A stretch of DNA of 64,000 nt, taken from assembly GCA_007115705.1 (NCBI GenBank), contig QXEO01000464.1, positions 4,889,559-4,953,558 of the forward strand, given 5' to 3'. The notes beneath the pieces are model-generated. The model saw nothing but the letters and a program-made list of their open reading frames with translations, ran no database searches and was not told the origin of the DNA. Positions 59,674-64,000 of the stretch are shown here, in pieces (the first letter of the stretch is position 1; every line of letters starts with the position of its first letter). Made by a program: the position numbers and the translations under genes. The DNA is from Dactylis glomerata (Eukaryota; Streptophyta; Magnoliopsida; Poales; Poaceae).

Positions 59674-60060
59674 GCGAAGCCCCCGAGCGTATGTCAGGAG
59701 GGTGAAGCCCCCGAGCGTAGGGCGAAGCCCCCGAGCGTGGGTCAAGAGGGCGAAGCCCCCGAGCATAGGGCAAAGCCACCGAGCGTAGGTCGAGAGGGCG
59801 AAGCCCCCGAGCATAGGGCGAAGCCCCCGAGCATAGGGCGAAGCCCCCGAGCGTGGGCCAAGAGGGTGAAACCCCCGAGCGTAGGTCGAGAGGGCGAAGC
59901 CCCCGAGCATAGGGCGAAGCCCCCGAGCGTGGGTCAAGAGGGTGAAGCCCCCAAGCATAGGGCGAAGCCCCCGAGCGTGGGTCAAGAGGGCGAAGCCCCC
60001 GAGCCTAGGGCGAGAGGCGAAGCCCCTGAGCATGGGTTGAAAGGCGAATCCCCCAAACAT
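59674..60060. repeat. GCGAAGCCCCCGAG repeat array in F
   Basis: At least fifteen copies of gcgaagcccccgagc followed by ataggg, gtaggtcgagag or gtgggtcaagag, giving mixed 20- and about 28-30-bp spacing. On the F coding strand each unit reads ctcgggggcttcg, close to the word next to the PPT of F. It sits between the integrase stop and the end of the antisense gene. Open frames through it are repeat artefacts. Confidence 0.9.
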
Positions 60061-60196
60061 AAGTATACACAGATGTCGATTCATGAAATGAGGAACTTGA
60101 ACTTTATTGCTTGGTGTCGAAGGCCCAATGTTGGGTGCGGACTGATGCCGACGCTTGATTGCATAGTAGAGGGGGTGTAGGAGATAGCTTTGCTAG

Positions 60197-63100
60197 CTAA
60201 GGATAGAAGCGGCACAGCTGCGCGGCGTTCCACGGGTTCTCTACATCTTTCCCCGTTTTCGGGTTGCGTAGGCGGTATGCTCCTCCTGGGATGACCTCGT
60301 GGACGAGATACGGGCCTTCCCATGGCGGCTCCAGCTTCGACGTGCTTGTCTGCTTAAGGCGGAGCACCAGGTTGCCCGGCTCGAATGAGCGTCCGCGAAC
60401 CCGTCTGCTGTGGTAGTTGTGGAGGCTCTGCTGATAGACCGCCGCCCGAACGAGGGCGACATCTCGAGCTTCGTCTAGTAGATCTTGGGCGTCTGCTAGC
60501 GCCTTGTTCGCATCTTCCTCGACGTAGGCGACCACATGGGGCGCGCTATAGCGCACATCCGTGGGTAGTACTGCTTCTGCTCTGAAGAGTAGGAAGAAAG
60601 GTGTGTAGTCCGTCAAAGAATTGGGTGTTGTTCGCAAGCTCCAGAGCACCGAAGGCAGTTCTTCGACCCAGGCACCTGCTGCACGTTTGAGGGGTCGAAG
60701 TAGTCGATTCTTCAGGCCTCCACACACGAGTCCGTTAGCTTTTTTGACCTGGCCATTAGACTTGGGGTGCGCCACCGAAGCGTACTTGAGCTTGATGCCG
60801 AGGTTTTTGGCGAAGTCCTGGAATTCGCCCGAAGTGAAGTTGGTGCCATTGTCGGTGATAATGCTGTTCGGGACGCCGTACCGGTAGACAATGGACTCGA
60901 AGAACTTGACCGCCGTGGTCGCCTCTTGGTTGGTGACCGGAACAGCCTCTATCCACTTGGAGAACTTGTCCACTGCGACTAGCAGGTATGTATGACCTCC
61001 TCGGGATGATTTGGGGAGAGGCCCCACTTGATCGAGCCCCCATTGTGCGAAGGGCCAGGCCACATGGATGGTGTGCAGTTCGGACACAAGTGCATGAGGC
61101 TTGGTGGCGAATAGCTGGCATGCTTCGCAGTGCTGGACGATGTTCCTGGCGTCGTAGAGGGCGGATAGCCAGTAAAATCCTGACCGAAAAGCTTTGGCCA
61201 CTAGGGTTCGGCTGCAAGCGTGGTGCCCACAGGTTCCTTCATGGATTTCTCGAAGGAGAGCGATTCCATCTTCCTGCGCTATGCACCGTTGGAGCACCCC
61301 TGTGGTGCTGCGCTTGTAGAGCTCCCCGTTGATTATCGTGAAGGCCTTGGAACGCCGCATGACTTGTCGGCGATGGATTGGATCTTCTGGGAGCTCGCCC
61401 CGCATCAGGTAGGCCAAGTATGGCTTCGTCCATGTTGCTTCGATGAGCATGACTGCGGCCGCGTCTTTCGGGAGATCTTCTGCTCCTGTCACTGGGGCGG
61501 TGCTGGCCTGCCGAGCCCCCGAGCGTGTTGCTAACGCCGGGTTGGTCACTGGTTTGATCTTGACGGAGCGCTCGAATATCTCTTCGAAGAAGACTCCGGG
61601 CGGTATTGGGAGGCACCTTGACCCGATATTGGCCAGGTTGTCTGCCTCTTCGTTGCTTTCCCTACCGATGTGCGTCACTTCGCAGCCCTCGAATTCGCCT
61701 TCGAGCTTATCATACATGGCGCGATATGCAATCATGTTTGCACAGGTTGCGTCGCACTCCTTCATGACTTAATGGGCGATAAGGTTCGAATCTCCATGGA
61801 TTTTAATGCGGGTGGCCCCACAGGCTTTGGCCATGTGCATGCCATGGAGAACGGCTTCGTACTCTGCCTCGTTGTTCGAGGGGTTTGAGAAACGCATGCG
61901 GGGAACATAGCGCATCCTGTCCCCCTATGGTGATATGAGAACCACTCCTGCTCCTGCTCCCGAAACCCGCTTGGACCCATCGACGAATATGGTCCAGCTG
62001 TTCGATAGGTCTGGGAGTTTGGGCATCTGGGCTTCCGTCCATTCGGCTATGAAATCCGGTAGGACTTGGGACTTGATTGCAGACTGGCACTGATACGTGA
62101 TCTCCCAGGGTCCTAGCGTGATTCCCCATAGCGACACACGCCCTGTGGCGTCTGGGTTGTTGAGGATGCTAAAAACTGGATTCGAGGCCACCACTATGAT
62201 GGAGTGGCATTCGAAGTAGTGCGGCAATTTCTTCCCCGTCATGTAGATAGCGTATGCTAGCTTCTGATAATGGGGGTATCTTTGCTTGGTCGGAGATAAA
62301 ACTTCGCTCAGGTAGTACACGGGCCTCTGTACTCCATGCTCCTTGCCTTCTTCCGCGCGTTCGACCACAAGTACTGAACTGACAACTTGATTCGTAGCCG
62401 CGATGTATAGCAACATCGGCTCTTTCTCTCGGGGTGTGACGAGAACTGGGGAGGTCGACAGACGACATTTGAGGTCGTCGAACGCGGCTTGCGCCTCTTC
62501 GATCCACGTGAAGTTGTCTGTTTTCTGGAGCAGCCGGTAGAAAGGAAGTGCTTTTTCGCCGAGCTTGCTGATGAAGCGGCTAAGCGCTGCTAGTCGACCT
62601 GTCAACTATTGGACATGTCGAAGCGTCCTTGGAGGCTGCATGTTGATGATGGCCTGTATCTTCTCTGGGTTGCCTTTGATCCCTCTCTCGGAGATGAGGT
62701 AGCCCAGCAGTTGGCCGGTGGGTATCCCGAAAGAGCACTTCTTCGGGTTAAGCTTGATGCTATATCTGTCGAGGTTGGCGAAGGTTTCTCTAAGGTCATC
62801 GAGCAGGCTATCCGCTTTCGCGGTCTTGATGACGATGTCATCGACATAGACCTCGATATTGCGGCCAATTTGCTCCTTCAGGCACGCCTGCATGCACCGT
62901 TGATAGGTGGCTCCGGCGTTCTTGAGCCCGAAGGGCATCGTCATGTAGCAGTATACCCCGTGCGGGGTGATGAACGCCGTTTTGTCTTCGTCTTCTACCT
63001 TCAGCCTTATCTAATTATACCCGGAATAGGCATCGAGGAACGAAAGGCGTTCGCATCTTGCCGTGGAGTCGATGATCTAGTCGATTCGGGGCAGGGGGAA

Positions 63101-64000
63101 GTAGTCCTTCGGGCAGTGCTTGTTTAGGGTCGTGAAGTCGATGCACATCCTATAAATCTTGGTGTCCTTCTTCTCCACCATGACAGGTGGCGAGAGCCAC
63201 GTGGCTTCCTTGATCTCTCTGATGAACTTGGCTTCGAGGAGGCGGTTGATTTCCTCGCCCATCGACTTGGCCTTCTCTGGATTATACCGGCGCATAGACT
63301 GCTTGACCAGTTTCGTGTTGGGAAAGATCTTAAGCTCGTGCTCGGCGAGTTCCCTGGGGATGCCTGGCATGTCTGCTGGACACCAGGCAAACATCCTCCA
63401 GTGCTCACGGAGGAACTCGACGAGTGCGCTTTCCTATGCGGGGGAGAGGGAGTTCGACACCCGCGCCGTCTTGGTTGGATCCGTCGGGTGGATCTGGTGC
63501 TCTCGGGTGTCTTTGGTGGCATCCAATGATAGTTCTGGGGCGTTCTGCTGTGCCGGTGGATCGATGTCCATGACAGTGGCTTCCCGAATGTGGTGCAGCT
63601 CCTCGTGCACCCCGAAGGTTTGGGACATACTGTTGAAGTCCTTGTCGCAGTTTTCTGATCGGGCGAAGCTGCCGCTGATCGTCAGTCGTCCTCTGTTTGC
63701 GGGCATCCGCAGCTTGACGTAAGCGTAGTGCGGTACCACCATGAATCGGGCGAACGCTGGTCGTCCGAGGATGGCGTGATACTACGAGGGCCAGTCGACG
63801 ACCTCGAATTCGATCTTCTCCTTTCTGAAGTTTGCTGGTGTGCCGAAGATGACATCGAGATGTATCGCCCCTAATGGGTACGTCGGCTTCCCTGGGACGA
63901 TTCCGAGGAAGGAAGTCTCTGTTGGCAGGAGATTGTTTATCAGGATCTTGATCTTCCGCAGTGTATCTGCGTAGATGAGGTTCAAGTTGCTGCCTCCGTC
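60197..64000 (-). pseudogene. Element F Pol (protease, RT, dual RNase H, integrase), many stops
   Basis: Reads leftward from the right edge. Protease has its DGGS active site at the last bases of the window. Reverse transcriptase shows MPFGLKNAGATYQ and catalytic YVDD (about 62606-63400). RNase H (62200-62500) is followed by a second, archaeal-type RNase H (FVDGS, NNEAEYEA, HGDSN; about 61690-62020), the mark of the Tat lineage. Integrase (60197-61600) has the HHCC finger, GLDQVGP and TDNGTNF, but the catalytic Glu is Lys (NGQVKKANG, codon 60743-60745). Stops: TAG at 63782, 63434, 63077, 63011, 62606 and 61925, TAA at 61769. The frame is otherwise continuous, so decay is by substitution. It cannot be active. 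Confidence 0.92.

Larger units (their letters stand above)
36433..64000 (-). mobile_element. Element F: autonomous-type Tat-lineage Ty3/gypsy element, decayed, truncated by the window
   Basis: The 3' LTR is 36433-36991, the PPT about 36992-37008. Going rightwards (upstream for F): 3' UTR with tandem repeats, the antisense gene (45621-59587), a CTCGGGGGCT-rich array, then pol to the right edge. Elements C and D are nested in it. Removing them leaves about 10.3 kb of F in the window. gag, the primer site and the 5' LTR are to the right. Dual RNase H and the antisense gene place it in the Tat lineage. Confidence 0.9.

Noticed and set aside
59674..60060. Possible CRISPR-like array
   Set aside because: Eukaryotic retroelement context, irregular spacing, spacers that are themselves repeated, and no cas genes.
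59620..60180. Long frames through the GCGAAGCCCCCGAG array, resembling a proline-rich repeat protein
   Set aside because: Frames on both strands stay open only because the repeat unit lacks stops; no start context or domain.

Overview
The window reads as a repeat-dense stretch of a grass nuclear genome, probably a Pooideae grass (Lolium/Avena/Triticeae type). I infer this from Athila- and Tat-lineage Ty3/gypsy elements, a Ty1/copia element primed by initiator Met-tRNA, Stowaway and hAT MITEs, plant-type introns and the absence of bacterial features. The species cannot be fixed from the sequence. I found no convincing host housekeeping gene; nearly everything recognisable is transposable-element (TE) derived. 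Elements are lettered A to G below.

Left block (1-14638). A is a non-autonomous Athila-like element on the + strand that enters from the left; its 3' LTR is 13021-14638. Its 3' region is split by E (638-11251), a Tat-lineage element with three LTR copies and one 5-bp target duplication (TSD). The first half of E carries gag-protease plus an antisense multi-exon gene of the 'putative gypsy type transposon' family. The second half carries only the integrase C-terminus plus a different antisense gene encoding two AT-hooks and a B3-type DNA-binding domain.

Middle block (14639-24132). This is an older, LTR-poor island. It holds a hAT MITE with a Stowaway nested inside, a 5'-truncated LINE with a perfect 17-bp TSD, a 1.5-kb poly(A)-tailed retroposon, and unassigned sequence.

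Right block (24133-64000). Copia element G starts at 24133. Its 5' LTR is split by B (24841-32181, - strand, same family as A and C) and its internal region is split by F (36433 to beyond the right edge, - strand, Tat lineage). F is itself split by C (37037-44076, + strand) in its 3' UTR and by D (46614-56866, - strand, nearly complete Athila) inside an intron of its antisense gene. F keeps protease, reverse transcriptase, a dual RNase H and integrase, all broken by stop codons. Insertion order follows from the nesting: G, then B and F, then C and D inside F.

The parts interact as parasites and hosts. A, B and C share LTRs, tRNA-Asp primer site and 3' region but carry different or no proteins, so they must rely on the enzymes of an autonomous Athila such as D. 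The first half of E lacks pol and could use a pol-bearing relative like the one whose integrase tail forms its second half. The most unusual items are the B3/AT-hook antisense gene, the three-LTR composite E, the cargo exchange between B and C, and TATA boxes sitting inside inverted repeats in three unrelated LTR families.
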